Source: Sphingomonas sp. IBVSS2 (GTDB lineage Bacteria > Pseudomonadota > Alphaproteobacteria > Sphingomonadales > Sphingomonadaceae). Taken from it: 64,000 bases of DNA. Shown piece after piece: positions 1 to 8,214 of the stretch. Where the stretch lies: NCBI RefSeq assembly GCF_002127225.1, contig NZ_NFUR01000002.1, positions 682,001-746,000 on the forward strand, in the 5' to 3' direction. The notes below the pieces were generated by a model that had not been told where the DNA came from, ran no database searches, and worked only from the letters and a program-made list of their open reading frames with translations. Within the stretch, counting starts at the first letter, position 1, and every line of letters starts with the position of its first letter. Both the position numbers and the translations under genes were made by a program.

Positions 1-564
1 GCCCAGCCGGGCGAGGGCAAGACCTTCTGCGCGATCAACCTCGCGCTCTCGATGGCGACCGAGAAGGACGTCGAGGTGCTGCTGGTCGATGCTGACTTCC
101 CCAAGCCCGACGTGCTGCCGCGCCTCGGCCTGCCGGGCGGCCCGGGCCTGCTCGACGTGCTGGCGGGATCGGTGGCGAGCGTCGAGGACTGCATCATCGA
201 CACCGACGTGCCGCAGCTTTCGGTGCTGCCGGCCGGCGCGCGTTCGATCAGCGACACCGAGCTGCTGGCGAGCGACCGTGCCCGCGCACTGCTCGACGGG
301 CTGGCCGAGGCCAATCCGCGCCGCATCGTGATCTTCGATTCGCCGCCTGCGCTGGCCGCGTCTCCCGCATCGGTCCTGGCGCTGCACGTGGGGCAGGTGA
401 TGCTCGTCGTGCGCGCCGACAAGACCAGCGAGGGCGACCTGCGCGCCGCAGTGAACACGCTCGACGCCTGCGAGCATATCCAGCTCGTGCTCAATTCCGT
501 GTCGTTCCAGCCGGGCGGGCGGCGGTTCGGCAGCTATTACGAATATGGGGAGGAAGGCCGGTGA
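1..564 (+). CDS. XrtA-system CpsD/CapB-type tyrosine autokinase (5' truncated)
   Basis: The C-terminal 187 residues of a bacterial tyrosine (BY) kinase run in from the left edge. The reading frame is open from base 1 and starts inside the Walker A motif (AQPGEGKT, residues 1-8). The Walker A' motif LLVDAD lies near residue 30 and Walker B IVIFDSPP near residue 111. A short C-terminal tyrosine cluster (YYEY near residue 180) fits the autophosphorylated tail of this family. Such kinases pair with a chain-length determinant (Wzc/GumC type), presumably just outside the window, to control exopolysaccharide polymerisation at the inner membrane. The stop overlaps the next start as GTGA. Family assignment is firm; the exact XrtA subfamily is inferred from context. 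Confidence 0.88.
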   Translation, partial: AQPGEGKTFCAINLALSMATEKDVEVLLVDADFPKPDVLPRLGLPGGPGLLDVLAGSVASVEDCIIDTDVPQLSVLPAGARSISDTELLASDRARALLDGLAEANPRRIVIFDSPPALAASPASVLALHVGQVMLVVRADKTSEGDLRAAVNTLDACEHIQLVLNSVSFQPGGRRFGSYYEYGEEGR

Positions 565-2156
565 AGCGGCTCATCGTCACGGGCGCGGCGCTTGCCGCCG
601 TCATGGCCGCCGCGCCGGCCAGCGCCCAGCGCGCGCGCATCACGCCCTATATCGATGCGAGCCAGGTGGTCGCGGCCGATCTCAACGGTGGCGACGTGCT
701 GACCTATTCGACGATCGGCGCGGGGATCGACGCCTCGGTCCAGTCGCGCCGTGTCGAGGTGCAGGTGAGCTATCGCTACGAGCACCGGTTCGACTATCAG
801 AACAGGCTGAACAACGATCACACCCATAGCGGCCTGGCGACCGTGAAGGCGAAGGTGGCGCCGGGCTTCTCGATCGAGGCGGGCGGCATCGCGACGCGCA
901 CCCGATCGGACATCCGCGGCGACGTGCAGACCAGCAATGTCGGCAATTTCAGCAATTCCGCCCAGGTCTTCTCGGGCTATATCGGGCCGAACGTGGCGAC
1001 GCATCTGGGGCCGATGTTCGTCAACGGCGCCTATCGCTTCGGCTACACCAAGGTCGAGGCGCCCGGGCAGACCGGCGTGGCGCCGGGCCAGCCGCGGCTC
1101 GACAACTACAACGATTCCAAGGTGCATGTCGCAACTGCCAGCGTCGGCGTGAAATCGGGCACGGTGCTGCCCGTCGGCATCACCGCCAGCGGGTCCTACA
1201 CGCGCGAGGATGCCGGCCAGCTCGACCAGCGCTTCGAGGGCAAATATGGCCGCGGCGACGTGGTGTTGCCGGTGGCGCAGGGCCTCGCGGTGGCCGGCGG
1301 CGTCGGCTATGAGCAGATCAAGATCACCCAGCGCGATCCGCTGCGCGATACCGCCGGAAACCCGGTGGTCGACGGGGCGGGGCGCTTCAAGACCGATCCC
1401 AATTCGCCGCGCCGCATCGCCTATGACCTGGACGGCATGTTCTGGGATGCGGGCGTGATCTGGCGGCCGAGCCGGCGCACCTTCCTGGAAGCGCGCGTCG
1501 GCCGCCGCTACGGCTCGATGAGCTATACCGGCTCGCTCAGCTATCAGGCGAGCCCGGGCAGCGGCATCCAGATCGGCGTCTACGACACGGTGCAGACCTT
1601 CGGCCAGCAGCTGAACGGCCAGCTCGCCACGCTGCCGACCGCGCTGGCCAGCACCACCGATCCGTTCGGCAACCAGTTCTCGGGCTGCATCTATGGCACC
1701 ACGGGCGCGGCGGCGGGCGGCTGCATGAACGGGGTCTTCGCCTCGGCGGCGACCTCGGCCTATCGCGCGCGGGGCGTGACCGCGGTGGCGGTGGCCGGCC
1801 GCGGCGGCACCCGCTTCGGCATCGGCGGCGGCTGGGCGCGGCGCGACTTCATCGCGCCGGCGGGCGGCACTGCCTTCACCACCAACGGCACCAGCGACAC
1901 CAGCATTTACGCCCAGCTCTTCGCCTCCACCGATGTGGGGCCCAACGGCGCCCTTCAGGGCAGCATCCTCGGCAGCTATTACAACAGCGACATTCCGGGG
2001 AATGACGGGATTTACGGTTGGGGAGCGAATACGGCCTATACCCATCGCTTCGGGCGGCTGGGCGCGACCCTTTCCGCGGGCGTGTTCGGGTTCGAGCGGG
2101 AGGGCCAGAGCTCGGCCAGCGCCCAGGCGCTGCTGGGATTGCGTTACGGTTTCTAA
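561..2156 (+). CDS. XrtA/PEP-CTERM-associated outer-membrane beta-barrel protein (TIGR03016-like)
   Basis: 531 residues starting at a GTG inside the stop of the kinase gene. An N-terminal signal peptide (MKRLIVTGAALAAVMAAAP, then ASAQ) is followed by a long protein rich in alternating aromatic and polar residues with many Gly-Tyr turns. It ends in GLRYGF, a terminal aromatic typical of outer-membrane barrels. Position between the autokinase and the AAA ATPase matches the TIGR03016 protein of exosortase A loci, thought to act in export of the polysaccharide through the outer membrane. The substrate is unknown. A few proteins of this group are misnamed YajC in databases; nothing here looks like YajC. 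Confidence 0.75.
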   Translation: MKRLIVTGAALAAVMAAAPASAQRARITPYIDASQVVAADLNGGDVLTYSTIGAGIDASVQSRRVEVQVSYRYEHRFDYQNRLNNDHTHSGLATVKAKVAPGFSIEAGGIATRTRSDIRGDVQTSNVGNFSNSAQVFSGYIGPNVATHLGPMFVNGAYRFGYTKVEAPGQTGVAPGQPRLDNYNDSKVHVATASVGVKSGTVLPVGITASGSYTREDAGQLDQRFEGKYGRGDVVLPVAQGLAVAGGVGYEQIKITQRDPLRDTAGNPVVDGAGRFKTDPNSPRRIAYDLDGMFWDAGVIWRPSRRTFLEARVGRRYGSMSYTGSLSYQASPGSGIQIGVYDTVQTFGQQLNGQLATLPTALASTTDPFGNQFSGCIYGTTGAAAGGCMNGVFASAATSAYRARGVTAVAVAGRGGTRFGIGGGWARRDFIAPAGGTAFTTNGTSDTSIYAQLFASTDVGPNGALQGSILGSYYNSDIPGNDGIYGWGANTAYTHRFGRLGATLSAGVFGFEREGQSSASAQALLGLRYGF

Positions 2157-2173
2157 GCGTCGGGACGAAGCAC

Positions 2174-3337
2174 ATGTACGACGACCATTACGGATTGAGC
2201 GGCCGGCCCTTCCAGCTGACCCCGGATCCGAAATTCTGGTTCGACACGGCCACCCACCGCAAGGCCATGGCCTATCTCGGCTACGGCCTGAGCCAGGGTG
2301 AAGGCTTTGTGGTGATCACCGGCGACCCCGGCGTGGGCAAGACCACGCTGATGGGCCATCTGCTGGGCGAGATCGATCGCGAGCGGCTGAACGTGATCAA
2401 GATCGTCTCGACCCAGCTGCGCCCGGAGGACTTGCTGCGGCTGGTCTGCCAGGGCCTGGGGATCGACAGCACCGGCCTGAACAAGGCCGAGATGCTGGGC
2501 GAGATCGAGCGCGGGCTGCACGCCGTGGCCCGCACCGGACGGCGCACGCTCGTGGTGGTCGACGAGGCCCAGTCGCTGCCGATCGAGAGCCTGGAGGAGC
2601 TGCGCATGCTCTCCAACTTCCAGGCCGGCGGCTATCCGCTGCTGCAGATCTTCCTGCTCGGCCAGCCCGAATTCCGTCTCAAGCTGAGCGATCCCCGTCT
2701 CGAGCAGCTGCGCCAGCGCGTGATCGCCATGCACCATCTCGATCCGATGCAGGCAGACGAAGTCGAGCCCTATCTGATCCACCGCCTCTCCTGCGTCGGC
2801 TGGCGGGGCAAGCCGCGCTTCACCAACGATGCGGTGGCGGCGATCCATCGCTGGTCGGGCGGCAGCCCGCGCCGGATCAACCAGCTTGCCAGCCGCGTGC
2901 TGCTGTTCGGCGCGGTCGAGGAGATGGAGACGTTCGGTGCGCACGAACTGGCCGCGGTGATCGCGGACCTGAACGACGACACGCCGGTCTCGGGCTATCG
3001 GCCCGCACCGGTGGCGACGCCGGCACCTTCGCCGGCGCCCGCGCCCATGCCCGCGCCGCAGCCGGAACCCTATGAACTGACCGATGTCGCGCCGATGCCG
3101 ATGGGCGCCCCGGTGCCGCCGCCGCGCCCCGCCGATCCGGTGCCGCTGCGCCCCGAGATGGCCGCGCCGGCGAACGATCCGGCGCTGCAGCGCCGCATCA
3201 CCGAGCTGGAGAGCCAGGTGCGCGACCAGGACGAGGCGCTGCGCCGCGTGCTGGGGCTGCTGGTCGACTGGGTGGAGCAGGGCGAGGGGCAGGGCCGCCG
3301 CCCCGACCTTTCGGCCATCCGCGGGAACGCGGCCTGA
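2174..3337 (+). CDS. XrtA-associated ExeA/GspA-like AAA ATPase (TIGR03015-like)
   Basis: 387 residues. I chose the ATG at 2174 because MYDDHYGLSGRPFQLTPDP is the usual N-terminus of this family, although the frame is open further upstream. Walker A GDPGVGKT is at 50-57, Walker B LVVVDEAQ at 126-133, and SGGSPRRINQ is a sensor-2-like segment near 235. Residues from about 270 to 330 are Pro/Ala-rich, then a short coiled coil (LESQVRDQDEALRRVLGLL) ends the protein. It resembles ExeA-type ATPases that energise envelope machinery; in XrtA loci it always accompanies polysaccharide export genes. It lies 17 bases after the barrel gene and 5 bases before the deacetylase, so one operon is likely. Confidence 0.85.
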   Translation: MYDDHYGLSGRPFQLTPDPKFWFDTATHRKAMAYLGYGLSQGEGFVVITGDPGVGKTTLMGHLLGEIDRERLNVIKIVSTQLRPEDLLRLVCQGLGIDSTGLNKAEMLGEIERGLHAVARTGRRTLVVVDEAQSLPIESLEELRMLSNFQAGGYPLLQIFLLGQPEFRLKLSDPRLEQLRQRVIAMHHLDPMQADEVEPYLIHRLSCVGWRGKPRFTNDAVAAIHRWSGGSPRRINQLASRVLLFGAVEEMETFGAHELAAVIADLNDDTPVSGYRPAPVATPAPSPAPAPMPAPQPEPYELTDVAPMPMGAPVPPPRPADPVPLRPEMAAPANDPALQRRITELESQVRDQDEALRRVLGLLVDWVEQGEGQGRRPDLSAIRGNAA

Positions 3338-3342
3338 TCCGC

Positions 3343-4200
3343 ATGATGGTCAACGCCCTCTCGGTCGATGTCGAGGACTGGTTCCAGGTCGGCGCCTTCG
3401 AGAACACGATCCGGCGCGACGCGTGGGATTCGCTCGAGCACCGGGTCGAGGCGAACACCGACAAGGTGCTCGCGCTGTTCGAGGCCGGCGGCGTGAAGGC
3501 GACCTTCTTCACGCTCGGCTGGGTAGCGGAGCGCTATCCCGCGCTGATCCGCCGCATCGCCGATGCCGGGCACGAAGTCGCCAGCCATGGCTGGGACCAT
3601 CAGCGCGTCTTCACCATGGGGCCCGAGCAGTTTCGCGCCGACCTCGCCGCCGCGCGGGCGGCGCTGGAGGATGCGAGCGGGACCCGGGTGACCGGCTATC
3701 GCGCGCCGAGCTTCTCGATCGACCGCCGCACGCCCTGGGCGCACGAAGTGCTGGCCGAGTCGGGCTATGCCTATTCCTCGAGCGTCGCGCCGGTGAAGCA
3801 CGATCATTATGGCTGGCACGATGCGCCGCGCGGGGCCTTCTGGCCGGTGCCCGGCGCTGAACTGATCGAGATACCGATCACGCTGGCGCGCTTTCTCGGC
3901 CGCGAAGTGACCACCGGCGGCGGCTTCTTCCGTCTGCTGCCGGGCGAAGTGACCTACCGCGCGGTACGCGCGGCGAACGACGCGGCGCGCCCCGCCATCT
4001 TCTATTTCCATCCTTGGGAGATCGACCCGGGGCAGCCGCGCGTGCAGGACGCGCCGTTCAAGTCGAAGCTGCGCCACTACAGCCGGCTGGGCGCGATGGC
4101 CGGCAAGCTAGAGACGTTGATCGCCGGGCATGCCTGGGGCCGGATGGATGCGATCGCGGCGCGCGAGGCGGCGCGCCTGAAGACGGAGAAGGCGCGGTGA
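3343..4200 (+). CDS. XrtA-system polysaccharide deacetylase
   Basis: 285 residues of the NodB/carbohydrate esterase 4 fold, in the XrtA-associated (TIGR03006, DUF3473 tail) subfamily. The metal and catalytic motifs are visible: VDVEDW (8-13), the SHGWDH motif with its two metal-binding histidines (81-86), and GYRAPSFSI (118-126). The C-terminal part carries the IFYFHPWEID motif of the extension. It probably removes acetyl groups from N-acetylated sugars of the exopolysaccharide. There is no signal peptide, so it may act in the cytoplasm or be exported unusually. A second ATG three bases downstream is an equally possible start. The stop overlaps the FemAB gene. Confidence 0.9.
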   Translation: MMVNALSVDVEDWFQVGAFENTIRRDAWDSLEHRVEANTDKVLALFEAGGVKATFFTLGWVAERYPALIRRIADAGHEVASHGWDHQRVFTMGPEQFRADLAAARAALEDASGTRVTGYRAPSFSIDRRTPWAHEVLAESGYAYSSSVAPVKHDHYGWHDAPRGAFWPVPGAELIEIPITLARFLGREVTTGGGFFRLLPGEVTYRAVRAANDAARPAIFYFHPWEIDPGQPRVQDAPFKSKLRHYSRLGAMAGKLETLIAGHAWGRMDAIAAREAARLKTEKAR

Positions 4201-5270
4201 ACGCCCCCCTGCGCAACCAGCCTCTGGCGCTGCGCGTCGCGGATCTGGGCGACGCGATCGAGCGCGCGCGGATCGGGGCGTTCGTGCACGATCACCCGGA
4301 GGGCACACCCTTCCATCTGCCCGCCTGGAGCGTCGCGGTAGCGCGGGGCTGCGGGCAGCGGAGCCATTATCTGGTCGCCGAGAATGCCAGGGGCGACCTG
4401 GCCGGCGTGATGCCGCTGACGGAGGTTCGCTCGCCGCTGTTCGGCAATGTGCTGGCATCGGCCGGGTTCGGCGTGGGCGGCGGCATATTGACGCACGACG
4501 CGCGCGTCGTTTCGCAGCTGGCCGAGGCGGCCTGGGCGCTCGCCGGCCAGAGGAAATGCCCGGTGGTGGAAGTGCGGGGCGGCCCGTTGCCCGGGCCGGA
4601 ATGGCGGGTGGACGATACCCGCTATCTCGGCTTCGTGCATGCACTGGCGGAAGACGACGCTGCGCAGCTCGCCGCCATCCCGCGCAAGCAGCGCGCCGAA
4701 GTGCGCAAGGCACTGGAAAACGACCTCGATATCGCGACCGGCTGTAACCCCGCCGACATCGCGGCCCATTATGCCGTCTATGCCGAGTCGGTCCGCAATC
4801 TCGGCACGCCCGTATTTCCCCGGACTCTGTTTTCCGAGGTTTTACGCGAATTTGGCAATTCGGCGGACGTGCTTATAGTCCGCCGCGGCGGGGTGGCAGT
4901 GTCGAGTGTCTTGAGCCTTTATTGGAACGGCACCGTGTATCCCTATTGGGGAGGCGGCACGCGGGAAGCGCGCGCGCTGCGCGCCAATGACCGCATGTAT
5001 TTCGAGCTGATGCGCCATGCCCGCACCCGCGGCTGCCGGCGCTTCGATTTCGGCCGCTCCAAGACCGGCACCGGCGCCGCTTCGTTCAAGAAGAACTGGG
5101 GCTTCGACCCGCAGCCGCTGACCTATTACGAGCGGGTGGCGGAAGGCGCCAAGGCGCGCGATGCGAGCCCGGTGAACCCGAAATATTCGCTCCAGGTGCG
5201 CGTCTGGAGCAAGCTGCCCCTGTGGATCGCCAATCGCGCGGGTCCCCTGATCGCGAAGGGCCTCGGCTGA
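4197..5270 (+). CDS. FemAB-like XrtA/PEP-CTERM-associated acyltransferase
   Basis: 357 residues starting at GTG 4197, which overlaps the deacetylase stop (GTGA). It has the double GNAT-like fold of the FemAB family. Near the C-terminus, CRRFDFGRSKTGTGAASFKK is the conserved core seen in the exosortase-associated TIGR03019 proteins. FemAB proteins transfer aminoacyl groups, but in XrtA clusters the acceptor is unknown; modification of the polysaccharide or its lipid carrier is a guess. The frame is open well upstream, but that extension lies inside the deacetylase gene and lacks a ribosome site. It overlaps the next gene by one base (TGATG). Confidence 0.83.
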   Translation: MNAPLRNQPLALRVADLGDAIERARIGAFVHDHPEGTPFHLPAWSVAVARGCGQRSHYLVAENARGDLAGVMPLTEVRSPLFGNVLASAGFGVGGGILTHDARVVSQLAEAAWALAGQRKCPVVEVRGGPLPGPEWRVDDTRYLGFVHALAEDDAAQLAAIPRKQRAEVRKALENDLDIATGCNPADIAAHYAVYAESVRNLGTPVFPRTLFSEVLREFGNSADVLIVRRGGVAVSSVLSLYWNGTVYPYWGGGTREARALRANDRMYFELMRHARTRGCRRFDFGRSKTGTGAASFKKNWGFDPQPLTYYERVAEGAKARDASPVNPKYSLQVRVWSKLPLWIANRAGPLIAKGLG

Positions 5271-6520
5271 TGGGCGACATCCTCTTCCTCGCGCACCGCG
5301 TTCCCTATCCGCCCGACCGGGGGGACAAGATCCGCGGCTTCAACATCCTGAAATATCTCTCGACGAAGAAGCGCGTCCACTTGATCGCCTTCGCCGACGA
5401 TCCCGCCGACCTGAAGCAGAAGGGCGGGCTGACCAAATATACCGGCAACCGCTCGATCGTGTGGCGGGCCAAGTCGCAGTTGGTGGCCGGGTTCCAGGCG
5501 CTGGTCCAGCACCGGCCGGTGTCGCTCACCGCGTTCGACAACGACGCGCTGCGCCAGGCGGTGGAGAACATCCTCGAGCGCCACCGGATCGACACGATCT
5601 ACGTCTTCTCGAGCCAGATGGCGCAATATCTCCCGCCGCGGCCGCGCCAGCGCGTGATCATGGACTTTGTCGACATGGATTCGGCCAAGTTCGCCGCCTA
5701 TGCCAAGAGCAGCAAGGGCCCGATGGGCTGGATGCTCGGCCGCGAGGCGCGGCTGCTGCTTGCGCACGAAAAGGCGATCGCGGCACGGGCCGATGCGAAT
5801 CTGTTCGTGAGCGAGGCGGAGGCGGAACTGTTCCGCCAGCGCACCGGCGCGGATCGGGTGCACGTGATCGAGAACGGCATCGACACCGACTATTTCGACC
5901 CCTCGGCGCATTTCAAGCGCGTCGACGTGATGGGGTCGACGATCGTCTTCACCGGCCAGATGGACTATCGCCCGAATATCGAGGGGGTGACCTGGTTCGT
6001 CGAGACGATCCTGCCGCATATCCGCCTGGCCCATCCCGACGCGCGTTTCATCATCGTCGGCCGCAACCCGACCGACGCGGTGAAGGCGCTGGGCAAGCAT
6101 CCGGGCGTGGCGGTGATCGGCGAGGTGCCCGATGTGCGCGGCTGGCTGGCCCAGGCCGCGGTGGTGGTCGCGCCGCTCAAGCTGGCGCGGGGCATCCAGA
6201 ACAAGGTGCTCGAGGGCATGGCGATGGCGCGGCCGGTGGTGGCGAGCGAAGCCGCCGCGACGGGCATCGACCATGGCGGCACGATCCTGGTGGGCGCGAC
6301 GGTGGGCGAGATGGCGGAGCACGTCACCCGGCTGCTCTCCAACCGCCGCAAGGCAGCCGAGCTGGGCGAGGCGGCGCGGCAGCGCGTGATCGACCGCTAC
6401 AGCTGGGAAGCGCGGCTGAGCCCGCTCGACGAAGTGCTCGGCCAGCCGCTGCGCCCTGCCAAGGAAGAGCGCGTCTCCCGTATCACCGACGTGCCGAAGA
6501 AGCCGCGGCGGGCCGCGTGA
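5270..6520 (+). CDS. XrtA-system glycosyltransferase (TIGR03087-like, GT4 type)
   Basis: 416 residues. The N-terminal half opens with LFLAHRVPYPPDRGDKIRG, the acceptor-domain signature of the TIGR03087 exosortase-associated glycosyltransferases. The C-terminal half has a GT-B nucleotide-sugar domain with GQMDYRPNIEGV, FIIVGRNP and GIQNKVLEGMAMARPVV, which supplies the E-x7-E-like donor site. It is a soluble or peripheral cytoplasmic enzyme that should add a sugar during assembly of the exopolysaccharide repeat. Its ATG overlaps the previous stop by one base, so translation is probably coupled. The last 30 residues are basic and poorly conserved in appearance. Confidence 0.88.
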   Translation: MGDILFLAHRVPYPPDRGDKIRGFNILKYLSTKKRVHLIAFADDPADLKQKGGLTKYTGNRSIVWRAKSQLVAGFQALVQHRPVSLTAFDNDALRQAVENILERHRIDTIYVFSSQMAQYLPPRPRQRVIMDFVDMDSAKFAAYAKSSKGPMGWMLGREARLLLAHEKAIAARADANLFVSEAEAELFRQRTGADRVHVIENGIDTDYFDPSAHFKRVDVMGSTIVFTGQMDYRPNIEGVTWFVETILPHIRLAHPDARFIIVGRNPTDAVKALGKHPGVAVIGEVPDVRGWLAQAAVVVAPLKLARGIQNKVLEGMAMARPVVASEAAATGIDHGGTILVGATVGEMAEHVTRLLSNRRKAAELGEAARQRVIDRYSWEARLSPLDEVLGQPLRPAKEERVSRITDVPKKPRRAA

Positions 6521-6577
6521 TCGTTCCGCATTCCGCCGTCTCCGCGCAGGCGGGGATCCACGAAAGGGGCTGACGAC

Positions 6578-8119
6578 ATGGCCGAAGCAGCGACGATGCC
6601 AGGCTCCGCCGCGCCTGCGACCGTTATCTTCGATGCGCGGTGGAAGCAGCATGCCGCGATCCTGGCGGGCGTGTGGCTGGCGCTGCTGGCGATCTTCCAC
6701 CGCGACACCGCGGACCTGGCGACGATCTACTGGACCAACACCACCTTCGGGCACTGCCTGTTCATCGCGCCGGTGATCGCCTGGCTGGTATGGCAGCGGC
6801 GGGCCGAACTCGCCAGGGTGGCGCCTCAGGGCTGGTGGCCCGGCCTGGCGATCGTCGCGGCGGGCGGGCTCGGCTGGATGGTGGGCGATGCCGCGGGTGT
6901 GGCGCTGTTCCGCCATGCCGGGCTGGTGCTGATGCTCCAGGGCACGGTGGTGACCGTGCTGGGCCCGAACGTCGCCCGGGCGCTGCTCTTCCCGCTCTGC
7001 TACATGGCGTTCCTGATGCCCTTCGGCGATTTCCTCGAGGGGCCGCTGCAGGACATCACCATCGCGATGGTGATGCCGATGCTGCATCTGTTCGGCGTGC
7101 CCGCCAGCGTGGATGGCGTGCTGATCACTACCTCCAACGGCTATTTCGAAGTGGCCGAGGCCTGTTCGGGGGCCAAGTTCGTGATCGCGATGACTGCGTT
7201 CGGCGTGCTGGTGGCCAATGTCTGCTATGTCTCGTGGCGTCGGCGCGCGGCCTTTCTGGTCGCGGCGATCGTGGTGCCGATCCTTGCCAACGGCCTGCGC
7301 GCCTTCGGAACCATCTATGCGGCCTGGTTGACCTCGGTGGAGGCGGCGACGGGGTTCGACCATATCGTCTATGGCTGGGTGTTCTTCGCGCTGGTGATGG
7401 CCGCGGTGCTGGCGATCGGCTGGAAATGGTTCGATCGCGACCCCGATGCACGCTGGTTCGACCCCGCGGGGCTGCAGGCGGTGCCGGCACGCCGGGTGGA
7501 TGCGCCGGTCGCGGGGCTGCTGGTGCTGCTGGTGGCGAGCCTGTTCCTTGGCTGGTCCAGCCTGAACGACGCGCGCGCGGCGCCCGTGCCGGCACGCGTG
7601 GCGCTGCCCGAGGTGCCCGGCTGGCATCGCGTGCCCTCCAGCATCCGCGCGGCCTGGTCGCCCAACTTCCCGGGCGCGGACCATTTCCTGATCGGCCGCT
7701 ATGCCGATGCGACGGGTCGCAGCGTCGATCTGGCGGTAGCGGTCTATGCGACCCAGCACGAGGGGCGCGAGCTGGTCGGCTTCGGCATCGGCGCGATCCG
7801 CGAGAATGATCGCTGGGTGAAGATCGAGGACCTGGGCCCGATCCGCCGCGGCGCCGCGCTGCGCATGACCGGCCCCGGCCGCATCGAGCGCGAAGTGGTC
7901 ACCTGGTACCGGATCGGCGGCGTGCTGACCGGCAGCGACAAGCGCGTGAAGCTGGAGACGCTCAAGACCAAGCTGCTCGGCGGCAGCCAGGCCGGTGTGG
8001 CGGTGCTGCTCTCGGCCGAGCAGGGGAGCGACAATGGCGCCCATGCTGCGATCCAGGACTTTCTGGGCGCGCTTGGTCCCGTCGAGACCCTCGCCGACCG
8101 CATGGCGGGCAGGCGCTGA
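6578..8119 (+). CDS. xrtA: Exosortase A fused to EpsI domain
   Basis: 513 residues, about eight membrane segments up to residue 285. The transpeptidase-like triad of exosortases is present: Cys196 in EACSG, Arg241 in NGLRAFG and His262 in FDHIVYGW. Residues from about 310 form another membrane anchor followed by a periplasmic EpsI domain, with PGWHR and a conserved VTWYRIGG. Exosortases cleave C-terminal PEP-CTERM signals of exported proteins, and XrtA loci couple this to exopolysaccharide production. A 57-base gap with a degenerate palindrome separates it from the glycosyltransferase gene. No PEP-CTERM substrate is encoded in the window. Confidence 0.93.
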   Translation: MAEAATMPGSAAPATVIFDARWKQHAAILAGVWLALLAIFHRDTADLATIYWTNTTFGHCLFIAPVIAWLVWQRRAELARVAPQGWWPGLAIVAAGGLGWMVGDAAGVALFRHAGLVLMLQGTVVTVLGPNVARALLFPLCYMAFLMPFGDFLEGPLQDITIAMVMPMLHLFGVPASVDGVLITTSNGYFEVAEACSGAKFVIAMTAFGVLVANVCYVSWRRRAAFLVAAIVVPILANGLRAFGTIYAAWLTSVEAATGFDHIVYGWVFFALVMAAVLAIGWKWFDRDPDARWFDPAGLQAVPARRVDAPVAGLLVLLVASLFLGWSSLNDARAAPVPARVALPEVPGWHRVPSSIRAAWSPNFPGADHFLIGRYADATGRSVDLAVAVYATQHEGRELVGFGIGAIRENDRWVKIEDLGPIRRGAALRMTGPGRIEREVVTWYRIGGVLTGSDKRVKLETLKTKLLGGSQAGVAVLLSAEQGSDNGAHAAIQDFLGALGPVETLADRMAGRR

Positions 8120-8181
8120 CTTCCCTCCTTCCGTCATCTCCGCGAAGGAGGAGGGCAGGGATGACGAAGTAAGGGAGGCGG
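8119..8181. repeat. Intergenic palindromic repeat (CGTCATC family)
   Basis: The gap between xrtA and the amidotransferase holds inverted segments: CCGTCATCTC at 8131 pairs with GGGATGACG at 8158, and flanking CTTCCCTCC/GTAAGGGAGG extend the stem. The same core recurs at 15773 and 29870, so it looks like a dispersed element rather than a gene-specific site. It may fold in RNA and weaken read-through from xrtA. Confidence 0.5.
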
Positions 8182-8214
8182 GCTAAGCCGGCACATATGA
8201 GGAATCTTCGCTGA

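Noticed and set aside
5126..8137. A 1003-codon open frame on the minus strand
   Set aside because: It is antisense to the glycosyltransferase and exosortase genes, is His/Arg/Ala-rich with no recognisable domain, and reflects the lack of stops in GC-rich DNA.
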